From an uncultured SAR86 cluster bacterium (GTDB lineage: Bacteria > Pseudomonadota > Gammaproteobacteria > Magnimaribacterales > AG-339-G14): a stretch of DNA of 64,000 nt. The notes under the pieces are model-generated. The model was not told the DNA's origin and searched no databases. It saw only the letters and a list, made by a program, of their open reading frames with translations. The stretch is from contig CABZIF010000004.1 of the NCBI GenBank assembly GCA_902525735.1, positions 32,596 to 96,595 of the forward strand, given 5' to 3'. A program made the position numbers and the translations under genes. Each line of letters starts with the position of its first letter. Within the stretch, counting starts at the first letter, position 1. Below, in pieces: positions 1 through 8,743 of the stretch.

Positions 1-344
1 AATAAATCTACTTTTTCTAACTGCATCGTTTCAAGGCTTCTGCACAAAGAATTATTTAATATTTCGTAGACTTCTGAATCTTTAGGATTGCCCAGTCTAC
101 ATTTGGTAGTAACTTTTATATTTTCTAAATTTTTATCTTTCAAAGCCAAGCCAAGAACCCTTTCGGCTTCGCCTTTTCCATACATTGGCGCAACATCAAA
201 ATGATTGATACCAGAATTATAGGCAAGGTTTACTGTTTCAATAGCTTCTTCTCTCGAAGTTTCTCCCCAAACATTTCCTATTCCCCCGCCCCCTAAAGTT
301 AGCGAGCTGACCGAGCCAAAAGGTTTGAATTTTCTTTGTTCCAT
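1..344 (-). CDS. Aldo/keto reductase, partial (C-terminus outside window)
   Basis: About 114 N-terminal residues are visible, read from the ATG at 344 to the window edge. They start MEQRKFKPFGSVSSLTLGGG and continue through the family signature region: NHFDVAPMYGKGEAERVLG, with the catalytic Asp and Tyr of the aldo/keto reductase barrel, then VTTKCRLG. The family reduces carbonyl compounds with NADPH in the cytoplasm. The substrate cannot be inferred. The gene ends one base before the monooxygenase stop codon, so the two are probably cotranscribed. Family assignment is firm; subfamily is unknown. Confidence 0.85.
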   Translation of the reverse strand, partial: MEQRKFKPFGSVSSLTLGGGGIGNVWGETSREEAIETVNLAYNSGINHFDVAPMYGKGEAERVLGLALKDKNLENIKVTTKCRLGNPKDSEVYEILNNSLCRSLETMQLEKVDL

Positions 345-345
345 A

Positions 346-1527
346 TTAATTATTTTGATTTTTATTAACTATTGATAAAGCATCGTAGCTATAAAGTTTG
401 TTAAAAATTTTATTTCCTACATATCCCATGACCAGATTTCTTAAAATTGCAGCTAATCCAGATAAATGAAGAACTTTTGCATTTCTTCTTGCAGCTAATT
501 GAACATATGAAGTTCTTGGTTTACGAATTTTTTCAAATTGATTAAGCGCTTCCTCAATATCGTCAAAATTATCAATGCAATTTGCCAGAACTGCGCCATC
601 CTCGATAGCCATAGCTGCTCCTTGAGCTAAAAAAGGCAACATTGGGTGAGCGGCATCACCTAAAACTAAAATTCTTCCTTTGCTCCATTCTTTCATTGGA
701 GGACGATCATGCAGAGCCCACCTGTATAAAGTATTCGGATCAACATACTCTAATAAAGTTCCAATTGTTCTATTCCAACCTTTATAAATCCTTTTTAGTT
801 CTTCAATATCTCCTTTTTCTGACCAACTTTCGTTTAACCAGCCATCTTGTTCAACCAAACAGACGCAATTTAAATTTTTACCTCCATTAACGTGATAAGT
901 TACAAAATGTTTGTTAGGCCCCAACCAAACAGTTGTATCGGGAAAAATTAAATTTTTTGGAAGTGAATCAACTGGAATTAGCATTCTCCATGCAACATTG
1001 CCAGTAAAAATTATTTCTTTTTTTCCAAATAATGAATCACTAACTTTAGAGTGAATGCCATCTGCTCCAATTATCAGATCGGCTTCGATTTTTTTTTCAT
1101 CAACTTCGATAAAAGCAGAATTTTTATTGTTACCAACACTGGTTACTTTCATGTTGGTATGAATATTTATATTTTCAGCTTCAATTTTATTAAGTAAAAC
1201 TCTTTGCAAGTCAGCTCTATGAATATCATAATTTGGCGAATTGAAATCATTTTTTATGAATTCGCCTAGTTTACGTTCGGTAATAACCTTTCCTGATAAA
1301 TAATTAAGAAATTGAAAGGAATTGGGTTCAAATATGTAAGGCTCCAGATCTTTAAATAAATCTAGATAATTTAAAACTCTGGTCGCGTTTGGTGAGAGCT
1401 GAACTCCAGCTCCTAATTCAGATAAAATTTCAACTTGTTCGTAAATTTCAACTTTATAACCTTTCTTATGTAAGCAGAGAGCAGAAACTAGTCCGCCAAT
1501 TCCAGCTCCAACAATAATTATATTCAT
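346..1527 (-). CDS. FAD-dependent aromatic-ring monooxygenase (salicylate hydroxylase-like)
   Basis: A 393-residue flavoprotein of the single-component aromatic hydroxylase class. The N-terminal dinucleotide-binding fold has the GxGxxG motif at residues 7-12 (VGAGIGG), the DG motif GADG at 154-157, and the second FAD motif GDAAHPMLPFLAQGA from 290. The stretch YRWALHDRPP at about 268-277 is typical of salicylate and 3-hydroxybenzoate hydroxylase relatives. Such enzymes use NAD(P)H and O2 to hydroxylate an aromatic acid. The real substrate is unknown. It lies with glutathione transferases and an aldo/keto reductase, which suggests breakdown or detoxification of small organic compounds. Confidence 0.85.
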   Translation of the reverse strand: MNIIIVGAGIGGLVSALCLHKKGYKVEIYEQVEILSELGAGVQLSPNATRVLNYLDLFKDLEPYIFEPNSFQFLNYLSGKVITERKLGEFIKNDFNSPNYDIHRADLQRVLLNKIEAENINIHTNMKVTSVGNNKNSAFIEVDEKKIEADLIIGADGIHSKVSDSLFGKKEIIFTGNVAWRMLIPVDSLPKNLIFPDTTVWLGPNKHFVTYHVNGGKNLNCVCLVEQDGWLNESWSEKGDIEELKRIYKGWNRTIGTLLEYVDPNTLYRWALHDRPPMKEWSKGRILVLGDAAHPMLPFLAQGAAMAIEDGAVLANCIDNFDDIEEALNQFEKIRKPRTSYVQLAARRNAKVLHLSGLAAILRNLVMGYVGNKIFNKLYSYDALSIVNKNQNN

Positions 1528-1555
1528 GCTTTATTTAGAAAAACTTTCTAGTTTT

Positions 1556-2299
1556 TTAAGCAGTTTTCGAAGCAATGTGCTTTAAACCCTTGATGTTTGC
1601 CCCCATCAAATCTTCTATTTTAGGAGGAATTTCACTGATATCGCCCAATTCACTCAAGACCAAATGAGAATCATCATGTCCTTTCAATGAACTCATATCT
1701 TTCAACCAGCGAGTGACGTTTGAAAAAGGTTCAAAGTTATATAAATTTGTAAATTGACTTTGTAGTTGGCCAATTTCAACATAAGCTGCAATATCGGCAA
1801 TGGTTGCTTGATTGCCGGTTATAAATTTATTTTTTGCCAACCATTGATTTTCCAACATGTTAAGAGCATTTTTAAATAATCTTTTCGCCATACTTATTGC
1901 ATCTTCCGACAAGCCTAGGTCAGGTCTTGCCATTGGTGCAAAAAAAGCCAAAGTAGCCTCTTTGATATTACGATGATGATAATGCAGAAAGTCATCAACT
2001 TTAGCTCTTGCCTCAGGATTTTGTGGATATAAATCATCCCAGCCATGTTTATTACACAGATAACACATAATGGCATGAGATTCTGCTAAGAGAAATCCTG
2101 TATCAGGATCTTCCAAAGCTGGAATGGTTCCATTTGGATATTTTTCCAGGTAAGAAGGATGACGTGTTCCGTTTTCCTCTTTAGAGCCTGGAACAGTTAA
2201 TACCAACTCAAAGGACAATTCCTTATTAAATAAAAGCCAGAGCACCGCTCTAACTGCTTGCGACATTGGAACGCCATGAATTTTAATTTTATTATTCAT
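1556..2299 (-). CDS. Glutathione S-transferase family protein
   Basis: A 247-residue cytosolic GST. The N-terminal thioredoxin-like domain carries a Ser (S13, in PMSQAVRAVLW) at the usual activating position, a cis-proline region NGTIPAL at about 56-62, and the glutathione-binding pair E73-S74 in LAESHAIMCYL. The C-terminal half is alpha-helical with the N-capping segment TIADIAAYVEI. This looks theta-like. It stops 2 bases from the start of the YghU-like gene on the same strand, so the two GSTs probably share a transcript. The electrophile substrate is unknown. Confidence 0.88.
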   Translation of the reverse strand: MNNKIKIHGVPMSQAVRAVLWLLFNKELSFELVLTVPGSKEENGTRHPSYLEKYPNGTIPALEDPDTGFLLAESHAIMCYLCNKHGWDDLYPQNPEARAKVDDFLHYHHRNIKEATLAFFAPMARPDLGLSEDAISMAKRLFKNALNMLENQWLAKNKFITGNQATIADIAAYVEIGQLQSQFTNLYNFEPFSNVTRWLKDMSSLKGHDDSHLVLSELGDISEIPPKIEDLMGANIKGLKHIASKTA

Positions 2300-2301
2300 C
2301 T

Positions 2302-3144
2302 TTAATCCAGATCGCTTGAATCATGTCTTTCTATGATAGCTTTATCATCAGGGCCACTAGGAGCTCTATTTACTCTAACACCTCTTTTAAACGCAGGACG
2401 ATCTGCAATTTCTTTAGCCCATCGGGTTACATTCTTATATGAAGCAACATCTAAAAATTTTGTTGCATTATAAAGATTTTTTAATACCAACGTTCCGTAC
2501 CAAGTACTTACTGCAATATCGGAGATATTGTAATCGTCTCCACATAAATATCTTCTTGATTCTAAATTTTTATCCAAAACATCCAACTGTCTTTTAACTT
2601 CCATGGCAAATCTATTAATAGGATATTCAAATTTTTCAGGTGCATAGGCGTAAAAATGACCAAATCCCCCACCAAGATAAGGTGCACTTCCCATTTGCCA
2701 AAATAACCATGACATACATTCTGCTCGAGCTGAAGCTTCAGTAGGTAGGAGCTCTCCAAACTTTTCAGCTAAATAAACCATGATGGCTCCGGATTCAAAA
2801 ACTCTGGTAACTGGATTAGTGCTGACATCTAATAAAGCAGGTATCTTAGAATTTGGATTTACAGCTACGAAGCCACTTCCAAATTGATCGCCCTCTCCAA
2901 TATTGATCAAAAAAGCATCGTATTCTGCGCCTTCATGCCCTAAGGCCAATAATTCCTCCAATAAAACAGTTACCTTCATGCCATTGGGGGTGCCTAAAGA
3001 ATAAAGTTGAAGAGGATGTTTTCCTCTAGGTAAGTCTTTTTCATGAGTTGCACCAGAAATTGGTCTATTTATATTAGTGAATTTGCCACCACTTTGATTA
3101 TCCCATTCCCATACTTCAGGTGGCGTATATTTTTCTTCTGCCAT
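2302..3144 (-). CDS. yghU: YghU-type glutathione S-transferase / disulfide-bond oxidoreductase
   Basis: 280 residues, matching E. coli YghU from end to end in remembered sequence: an N-terminal extension with PEVWEWDNQSGG and INRPISGATHEKDLP, the segment LQLYSLGTPNG that opens the thioredoxin fold, NPNSKIPAL, FESGAIMVYLAEKFG, and LGGGFGHFYAYAPEK in the helical domain. YghU binds two glutathione molecules and reduces organic hydroperoxides and disulfides. A good ribosome site, aggaga, lies just before the ATG. It is the first of two tandem GST genes and follows the secreted hydrolase-fold gene with a 45-base gap. Confidence 0.92.
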   Translation of the reverse strand: MAEEKYTPPEVWEWDNQSGGKFTNINRPISGATHEKDLPRGKHPLQLYSLGTPNGMKVTVLLEELLALGHEGAEYDAFLINIGEGDQFGSGFVAVNPNSKIPALLDVSTNPVTRVFESGAIMVYLAEKFGELLPTEASARAECMSWLFWQMGSAPYLGGGFGHFYAYAPEKFEYPINRFAMEVKRQLDVLDKNLESRRYLCGDDYNISDIAVSTWYGTLVLKNLYNATKFLDVASYKNVTRWAKEIADRPAFKRGVRVNRAPSGPDDKAIIERHDSSDLD

Positions 3145-3189
3145 GATTTTCTCCTATATTTTTCTAAAAAAACTCGAATAACTATTTTA

Positions 3190-4149
3190 TTAGTTTAATT
3201 GTTTGTATGCATTTAAAACATTCCACTTATGAAAGCCCTCCATAAGATCTCTAATATCATCCTCAATTTCAATCTTAGAACTTAAAGAAAGTTTTGTAAC
3301 AAATTTATTTATATTTTTTTTATCTTCATGAAGCTGCTTAGACATAAAAATCACATCATTCAAATAGTTAATATACTTTTCAACAATGTTTTCATCTGCT
3401 ATTTTTCCATGACCTGAGACAATGCTTATGGGTTTAATAGTTTTTTCAAAATTTTTCATAGTTTCTAAATAATCTCTTAATTGTTCCGATCTAGCCCAAG
3501 GTATACTTCCTTTTCCAAAAACTAAATTACCTGTCCAAGCTATTTTTGAACTCGGCACATAAAGAACAGAATCACTAGGTGACATACCCGGACCAAAGTA
3601 ATGCAATTCGACTATTTTTTCTCCCAAATCAAGAGACATTTTTTTTGAAAAAGTTAAAGTAGGCAGTCTATCCTTAACATCTTTAAAGACATTCATATCT
3701 CCTTCGACAGTAACAGAAATTATTTTTTTTCTGGCATCTAAAGAATTATCTTTTAAAAATTTTAAAGTTTTTTCATGAGAAATAATGACCGTTGATTCTG
3801 GGAAAACATAATTTCCAAAAACATGATCTCCAAAAGCATTTAAATTCACCAAGTACTTGATTGGTAAGTTTGTAACCTTTTTAACTGCCTCAATGATTTG
3901 CAATCCCATTTCACCATTGAAATGTGCATCTACAACTAAAACGCAATCTTTCCCAACTATGAATCCAGCATTATCTGCAAAAGGAGTATTGGATAAAAGA
4001 GCATAAACTCCTTCATCGAGTTTTTTTGTTTCTAATTCAACGCCAGTAGGATCTAGGGGTGGAGGAATAAACCAAGGAGGTCTTTCATTAGAAAAAACGC
4101 TAGCAGAATTAAAATATAAAGTAATTAAAAAAATTATTTTTAACATCAA
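3190..4149 (-). CDS. Secreted metallo-beta-lactamase-fold protein with degenerate metal site
   Basis: 319 residues with an N-terminal signal peptide (hydrophobic residues 3-20, likely cleavage near SVFSNE). The order of elements is that of the MBL-fold hydrolases: a strand VLVVDAHFNG, the helix-loop that should read HxHxDH, a GHTPGD-like turn, a TGD-like strand and a final GHG. The first motif reads NLNAFGDH (102-109), so two His are Asn and Phe while Asp108 and His109 remain. The third-ligand His is Met189, the bridging Asp is Asn208, and only the last His (H247, SGHG) persists. Zinc hydrolysis as in the canonical family therefore looks unlikely. The role is unknown. Confidence 0.8.
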   Translation of the reverse strand: MMLKIIFLITLYFNSASVFSNERPPWFIPPPLDPTGVELETKKLDEGVYALLSNTPFADNAGFIVGKDCVLVVDAHFNGEMGLQIIEAVKKVTNLPIKYLVNLNAFGDHVFGNYVFPESTVIISHEKTLKFLKDNSLDARKKIISVTVEGDMNVFKDVKDRLPTLTFSKKMSLDLGEKIVELHYFGPGMSPSDSVLYVPSSKIAWTGNLVFGKGSIPWARSEQLRDYLETMKNFEKTIKPISIVSGHGKIADENIVEKYINYLNDVIFMSKQLHEDKKNINKFVTKLSLSSKIEIEDDIRDLMEGFHKWNVLNAYKQLN

Positions 4150-4155
4150 TACAAA

Positions 4156-4560
4156 TTAAACTTGTTGAGTCATCTGTTTCCAAAGATAGCGCATAGCGAT
4201 AACAGCTGGTATGTAATAACCCAATACAAACAGTGCGATCAAACGTGTTTCGTTAGCTGCCATCCCAAAAGTTAAAAATGCTGGGCCATCTATCAAGTCA
4301 GTAAATAACCTAATGAAGATCAGTATAAAAAGCATTGAAGCATTTTTTAGATAAATTGCGATAAAAAAAGCAATTCCAACTGCAAAATTTCGTGCTAGAT
4401 AAATTAGACTTCCAACAACAAGATTTGATGCTTCGGGTCCTCCTAAAAAAGCTGGATTAGTAAGGGCTAAATACGGACCAACGAACATTGGCCAGATTTC
4501 CATAAAAAGAATTATGTAAAGCCACCATGGAATCTGTAATCTATGCGAAAGCTGATTCAT
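4156..4560 (-). CDS. Small integral membrane protein of unknown function
   Basis: 134 residues with about four hydrophobic helices (near residues 12-33, 46-67, 73-90 and 105-125), so an inner-membrane protein with short loops. I do not recognise a family. A ribosome site, gggag, precedes the ATG. It ends 6 bases before the start of the metallo-beta-lactamase-fold gene, so the two are likely cotranscribed. The C-terminus (YLWKQMTQQV) is basic. No catalytic motif can be seen. Confidence 0.7.
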   Translation of the reverse strand: MNQLSHRLQIPWWLYIILFMEIWPMFVGPYLALTNPAFLGGPEASNLVVGSLIYLARNFAVGIAFFIAIYLKNASMLFILIFIRLFTDLIDGPAFLTFGMAANETRLIALFVLGYYIPAVIAMRYLWKQMTQQV

Positions 4561-4595
4561 TTGTAATCTCCCTACCTAAAAATTAATAAATCTTT

Positions 4596-5585
4596 TTAAC
4601 TTTCGTAAACAGTATTATGAGTATTATTTACTCGAACAAAAGTTGTGCATTTTGAGAGTGTTTTTAATCTATTAGCGCCAACATAAGTACATGCAGACCT
4701 AATTCCACTTAAGATATCTTTAATGGTCTCATCGGCCTTGCCTCGGTATTCAACCTCAACTGTTTTTCCCTCTACACCCCGATACGTATTATGGTTATCA
4801 TGCCTAGTCATAGCGGATTCGGAAGCCATGCCATAAAATTTCATTACACCATTTTCTAGCGTTCCATCACATTCATCATGACCTGCCAACATGCCGCCAA
4901 TCATGACAAAGTCAGCTCCGCCTGCAAAAGCCTTCACAATATCGCCCGAACTAACACATCCGCCATCAGCGATAATATGAGCATTTAATCCATGGGCTGC
5001 ATCGGCACATTCTATGACCGCGCTTAATTGCGGATAACCAATACCAGTTTTAATTCTTGTCGTACAGACGGAACCTGGCCCGATACCAACTTTGACGATA
5101 TCAGCGCCAGCTAAAATTAACTCTTGAGTCATGTCTGCAGTCACAACGTTGCCAGCTGCAATAGTTGCTTTTGGACATTTTTCTCTTAATTTTTTAACTG
5201 CATCTACAAATTTTATTGTGTAGCCATTGGCAACATCGAGACCTATGAAACCCGATGAAGTTTTTGAAAGTTTTGAAATATCATCAATTCCACCAAACCA
5301 ACAAACATTACTTTTTCCCCTTTTGAATTTATCTAAATTCTTTTTTAAATGGTGCTTAGCTGGACAAGTAATTAGATTGTATTTAGTAAGTACTCTATGC
5401 ATTGCTGGCGTGCCTACTGTGTCCATGTTGGCAGACATAATAGGAATTCCAGTCCATTTTTTTTTGCTCCAAAGAAATGTATGTGTGCGCTCTAAATTTA
5501 CTTCGCCTCTTGAGCTCATCGTAGACCTCTTAGGCCTGATCAAGACATCCGAATAATCAAGTTTTACTTCTTCGTTAACTAACAA
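4596..5585 (-). CDS. guaC: GMP reductase
   Basis: 329 residues, close to the 347 of E. coli GuaC. It reduces GMP to IMP with NADPH, returning guanine nucleotides to the purine pool. The IMPDH/GMPR barrel is evident: DVLIRPKRST at the N-terminus, IMSANMDTVGT, the catalytic loop GPGSVCTTRIKTGIG with Cys174, and ADGGCVSSGDIVKAFAGGAD. It lacks the CBS pair found in IMPDH, and SESAMTRHDNH replaces the IMPDH flap. The start is a TTG at 5585; an in-frame stop lies two codons upstream and no ATG fits. It is divergent from the enoyl-CoA hydratase-like gene across 77 bases. Confidence 0.93.
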   Translation of the reverse strand: MLVNEEVKLDYSDVLIRPKRSTMSSRGEVNLERTHTFLWSKKKWTGIPIMSANMDTVGTPAMHRVLTKYNLITCPAKHHLKKNLDKFKRGKSNVCWFGGIDDISKLSKTSSGFIGLDVANGYTIKFVDAVKKLREKCPKATIAAGNVVTADMTQELILAGADIVKVGIGPGSVCTTRIKTGIGYPQLSAVIECADAAHGLNAHIIADGGCVSSGDIVKAFAGGADFVMIGGMLAGHDECDGTLENGVMKFYGMASESAMTRHDNHNTYRGVEGKTVEVEYRGKADETIKDILSGIRSACTYVGANRLKTLSKCTTFVRVNNTHNTVYES

Positions 5586-5648
5586 TCTCTATATCCATTC
5601 TCAAGGATACTTTATCTTAATCTAGTAATCATTAAAATATTTTTTGTG

Positions 5649-5654
5649 TATAGT
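5649..5654 (+). promoter_or_regulatory. Possible -10 hexamer for the enoyl-CoA hydratase-like gene
   Basis: TATAGT ends 8 bases before the ATG at 5663, which would place the transcription start almost at the start codon. No good -35 is visible and the region is AT-rich, so chance is possible. Confidence 0.3.
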
Positions 5655-5662
5655 TATTAAAA

Positions 5663-6385
5663 ATGATAAATCTTGAAAAGAAAGAATCCATTTATTTTTT
5701 AACAATGGATGCTGGGGAAAACCGCTGGAACACAACTTTTGTTAGAGAATTTTCCAAGGCTTTGGATGAAGTTGAAAAAGATGATGGTCCTGGAGCATTA
5801 ATAACTACTTCTAGTGATCCAAAATTTTTTTCAAATGGCCTTGACTTAGATTGGATCCAATCTCCTGGTGATTTTCCAGAAAGAGGAGACAAAGTAGTCT
5901 TTGGTGAAGAGTTTATGTATCTAATGGGAAGAATTATAACTTTACCGATCCCTACAATTTGTGCAATAAATGGTCATGCCTTTGGAGCCGGCTTCATGCT
6001 TGCTCTTTCTCATGATGTAAGAATGATGCGAGAAGATAGAGGGTTTCTTTGCGCTAATGAAATTCAACTTGGCCTTAAAATTCCAAGGCCAGAATTAGCC
6101 CTTTTTCGTCATAAAATACCAGCACATTCCTTTTTTGAAACAGTACAATTGTCCAAACGTTGGACTGGACCAGCTGCATTGGAAGCTGGAATTATTCAGT
6201 CAATAAGTAGCCTTGATAATCTTGCTGAAATTACAAAATTAAAAGCCGAGGAATTAGCCCCTTTAGCAACTGATAGAGAAAATTTTGGGACTCAAAAAGA
6301 AATGCTTTATGGTGAAAATGCAGCAATTAATTTAAATCATGGGCCTGCCCATATGCTTAAAAATTCAAAAGAGTTCGATGTATGA
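5663..6385 (+). CDS. Enoyl-CoA hydratase/isomerase family protein
   Basis: 240 residues of the crotonase fold. The two oxyanion-hole segments are visible: FSNGLDL (57-62) and GHAFGAGFMLAL (104-115). Glu133 in CANEIQLGL sits where a catalytic Glu of delta3,delta2-enoyl-CoA isomerases lies; the whole protein looks closer to these isomerases than to classical hydratases. The family acts on acyl-CoA thioesters, for instance in fatty-acid oxidation. The stop codon overlaps the start of the methyltransferase gene by 4 bases, which implies translational coupling. The exact reaction is not determined. Confidence 0.82.
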   Translation: MINLEKKESIYFLTMDAGENRWNTTFVREFSKALDEVEKDDGPGALITTSSDPKFFSNGLDLDWIQSPGDFPERGDKVVFGEEFMYLMGRIITLPIPTICAINGHAFGAGFMLALSHDVRMMREDRGFLCANEIQLGLKIPRPELALFRHKIPAHSFFETVQLSKRWTGPAALEAGIIQSISSLDNLAEITKLKAEELAPLATDRENFGTQKEMLYGENAAINLNHGPAHMLKNSKEFDV

Positions 6386-7296
6386 GTAATTCCATTTTTA
6401 GAAAAGATGGAACAGCGCAAGGAGTAGCTAAGCAACGCTATATAGAGACCATTGCCGATCCTGCTAAACGCGTCATAGACGATCCTTATTCAAGTATTTT
6501 TACTCTTGGGGCCGGCCTAATAAAATTAATGGGGCATGGATTAAATCTTTGGCTTACAAATAAATTAGCTCCTGGTTTCCATGAACATCTTATTGCACGC
6601 ACACGCTTCATTGATGATCTTGTAAAAGAAAGTGCCGAAAAAGGCATAGAACAATATGTAATCCTTGGAGCAGGATACGATATGCGAGCTCATCGACTTG
6701 ATCTTCCAGCATCATTAAAAATTTTTGAAGTAGATCAGCCTGCAGTTCAGTCAAAAAAAATTTCTAAACTGCCGAAAGAATTATCTGATTTGGACAACGT
6801 TAGTTATGTGAATGTCGATTTTGCCAACCAATCTGTAAGCGAAAGATTGATTGAGGCTGGATTTGATCAAACAAAATCTTCTATTTTCACTCTTGAAGGA
6901 GTTACGCAATACATCGCCAAAGATGCCTTTAATTCAACATTGAGTGAAATCGCGAAACTTGCTCGTGGAACTCAAGCAATTTTTTTCTTATCTTATGTTG
7001 ACGAACTTCTAAATCAAAACCCCGAAGCATGTTTTGGCATGGGTTATCCAAATCCAGCCAAAAAAGCTAGTTTGATTCAAAATCTGTCTGCCAAGGCTGC
7101 AGATGAACCTTGGATTTCTTTCTATTCTCCAAAAGAAATGGAAAATACTCTTTCAAATAACGGTTTTTCTTTAAAGGAAGATAAAGTTTTGAAAGATGTT
7201 AATTTTGAGTATTTTAGTCCAGTTAAGAGAACTCTTTCTGAAAATCAAATATTCAACTTAGAACATTTTGTTGTAGCTAAAACTATAGACCAATAA
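6382..7296 (+). CDS. SAM-dependent methyltransferase, leucine carboxyl methyltransferase (LCM) family
   Basis: 304 residues. The SAM-binding motif I reads VILGAGYDMRAHRLDLP (from about 93), followed by the acidic strand FEVDQPAVQ, the pattern of the LCM-like family that includes mycobacterial and actinobacterial O-methyltransferases and polyketide-associated enzymes. A conserved N-terminal region (RYIETIADPAKRVIDDPYS) precedes it. The substrate is unknown. Coupled by a 4-base overlap to the acyl-CoA enzyme upstream, it may act on a related carboxylic acid, but that is inference. Confidence 0.8.
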   Translation: MSNSIFRKDGTAQGVAKQRYIETIADPAKRVIDDPYSSIFTLGAGLIKLMGHGLNLWLTNKLAPGFHEHLIARTRFIDDLVKESAEKGIEQYVILGAGYDMRAHRLDLPASLKIFEVDQPAVQSKKISKLPKELSDLDNVSYVNVDFANQSVSERLIEAGFDQTKSSIFTLEGVTQYIAKDAFNSTLSEIAKLARGTQAIFFLSYVDELLNQNPEACFGMGYPNPAKKASLIQNLSAKAADEPWISFYSPKEMENTLSNNGFSLKEDKVLKDVNFEYFSPVKRTLSENQIFNLEHFVVAKTIDQ

Positions 7297-7302
7297 ATAT
7301 AT

Positions 7303-7914
7303 TTATTTCTCTGTACTGATATTATTTGGCGCTGTTGGGGTATTTAAAAAAGTGATCGCCCAATGGACTAAAATTATCAAAGCTAAATCTTCAGTTACAT
7401 AAAAAAGTCTACTCAATCCAATTCCACCTAAAAAAGTAAATATGCAAACCTTCAATTTCCAGCGCAAAGTGAAATAGTGAAGAGATGCGAAAAGCAAGTT
7501 GCTTAAAAAAATTCCAAATAAAAAGTTGTATTCTTTTAAAAAAGAATCGGAGAACAAAATAGGTAATGAGAGGCGAAAACCAATTTCTTCAACTATAGAA
7601 ATAAATAATAAATATCCTATCCAAAATATTTGACGGTAATTAAGCTCTTTAGAAAAAAGTCTCAAATAAAGAAACATAAAAAAACCTAAACCCAGACCAA
7701 CTAATGCATATCTATTAATATTTGAAAAAAGATTATCGAGTGAAGAAAATAAAGCTACTAATACAATGGGATATAACATACAGCCAAAAGATATAAGACT
7801 CATAGTCGTACCATGTCTTAAGAGTACTTGACGAAATTTTGATATGTAGGTTGCTGGATTTTGACTGGCTCTTTGAAGACGACCTTCTGAAATCGAAGTA
7901 ATTGACTTATTCAT
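7303..7914 (-). CDS. CPBP-family intramembrane metalloprotease-like protein
   Basis: 203 residues with several membrane helices. The CPBP (Abi/CAAX) signature is present: E109-E110-xxx-R114 in VEEIGFRL, His146 in FASLHYF, and His184 in ILVHWAITFLN. Eukaryotic relatives (Rce1) cleave prenylated proteins; bacterial members are linked to bacteriocin immunity and to membrane protein processing. It converges on the methyltransferase gene with only 6 bases between stops. The bacterial substrate is unknown. Key residues are intact, so activity is plausible. Confidence 0.78.
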   Translation of the reverse strand: MNKSITSISEGRLQRASQNPATYISKFRQVLLRHGTTMSLISFGCMLYPIVLVALFSSLDNLFSNINRYALVGLGLGFFMFLYLRLFSKELNYRQIFWIGYLLFISIVEEIGFRLSLPILFSDSFLKEYNFLFGIFLSNLLFASLHYFTLRWKLKVCIFTFLGGIGLSRLFYVTEDLALIILVHWAITFLNTPTAPNNISTEK

Positions 7915-7948
7915 CTGTTATCGATGGAAAATTTTTTTAAACAAATGA

Positions 7949-8743
7949 TTATAGATATTTGAGAAAGAATATCCCTTGAATATCTGCAACATTTCTTCCT
8001 AGAGATTGTTGACTATCAAACGCATGATCCTCATCAGCATAAACATGAATTTCAGCTGTTCGATTATATTTTTGTAGTTCTTCATAGAAATTTTCGGATT
8101 CACTCAAAGGGACCACCTTATCTTCTGAGCCATGTATCAATAAACATGGAGGAAAAAAAGAAAGATCCTGTCTAATTGGGCTGGCTTTTATATAGTCTTC
8201 TGAAGAAGCCGTTTCCCCCATCAATAGAGCAAAAGCATTGAGTTTTCCTTCAGGAACTTCTTCTCTTATGAGCGTTGGTGGATACAAAGCACAAATTGCT
8301 TTTATTTTGCTGTCAAATTCGAGATTTCCACCTTTTCCTTCAAGATTAACATCGTCAGAAGCGCACATTAATGCCAAGTGGCCTCCTGCTGAATTACCGG
8401 TTACTCCAATTCTATCTGGATCGACTCCGAGTTCTTTTGAATTAGCTTTTAAATATCGAATTGCACATTTTATATCTTCAATTTGCGAAGGCCATTTTGC
8501 CTCTTGAGACAGCCTATAAGAAGCGCATAAACAAACAAAACCTAGTCTAGACAACAATATGCCATAGCCTCTTAGTTGGGTTTTATCCCCCTCCATCCAG
8601 CCTCCACCATGTATAACAACGATGGCAGCTTTGTTTGGATTGTTTTCTGGTGGAATAAATAGATCGCCTAAAAGACCTCTATCACCTGCTTTTCCAATTA
8701 AAACATCGTCCTTAATTTTGACGATTTTTTTTTCTTTATTCAT
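7949..8743 (-). CDS. Alpha/beta hydrolase (esterase/lipase, BD-FAE or HSL-like)
   Basis: 264 residues. Oxyanion motif HGGGW at 45-49, nucleophile elbow GNSAGGH with Ser118, acid residue in HGSEDKVVP and catalytic His in DEDHAFD near the C-terminus; the triad is complete. The family hydrolyses short-chain esters or acetylated sugars. No signal peptide, so it is cytoplasmic. Its start overlaps the end of the large kinase/glycosidase-like gene by 8 bases, so the two are translated from one mRNA and it may act on the same glycan-related substrate, which is inference. Confidence 0.85.
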   Translation of the reverse strand: MNKEKKIVKIKDDVLIGKAGDRGLLGDLFIPPENNPNKAAIVVIHGGGWMEGDKTQLRGYGILLSRLGFVCLCASYRLSQEAKWPSQIEDIKCAIRYLKANSKELGVDPDRIGVTGNSAGGHLALMCASDDVNLEGKGGNLEFDSKIKAICALYPPTLIREEVPEGKLNAFALLMGETASSEDYIKASPIRQDLSFFPPCLLIHGSEDKVVPLSESENFYEELQKYNRTAEIHVYADEDHAFDSQQSLGRNVADIQGIFFLKYL

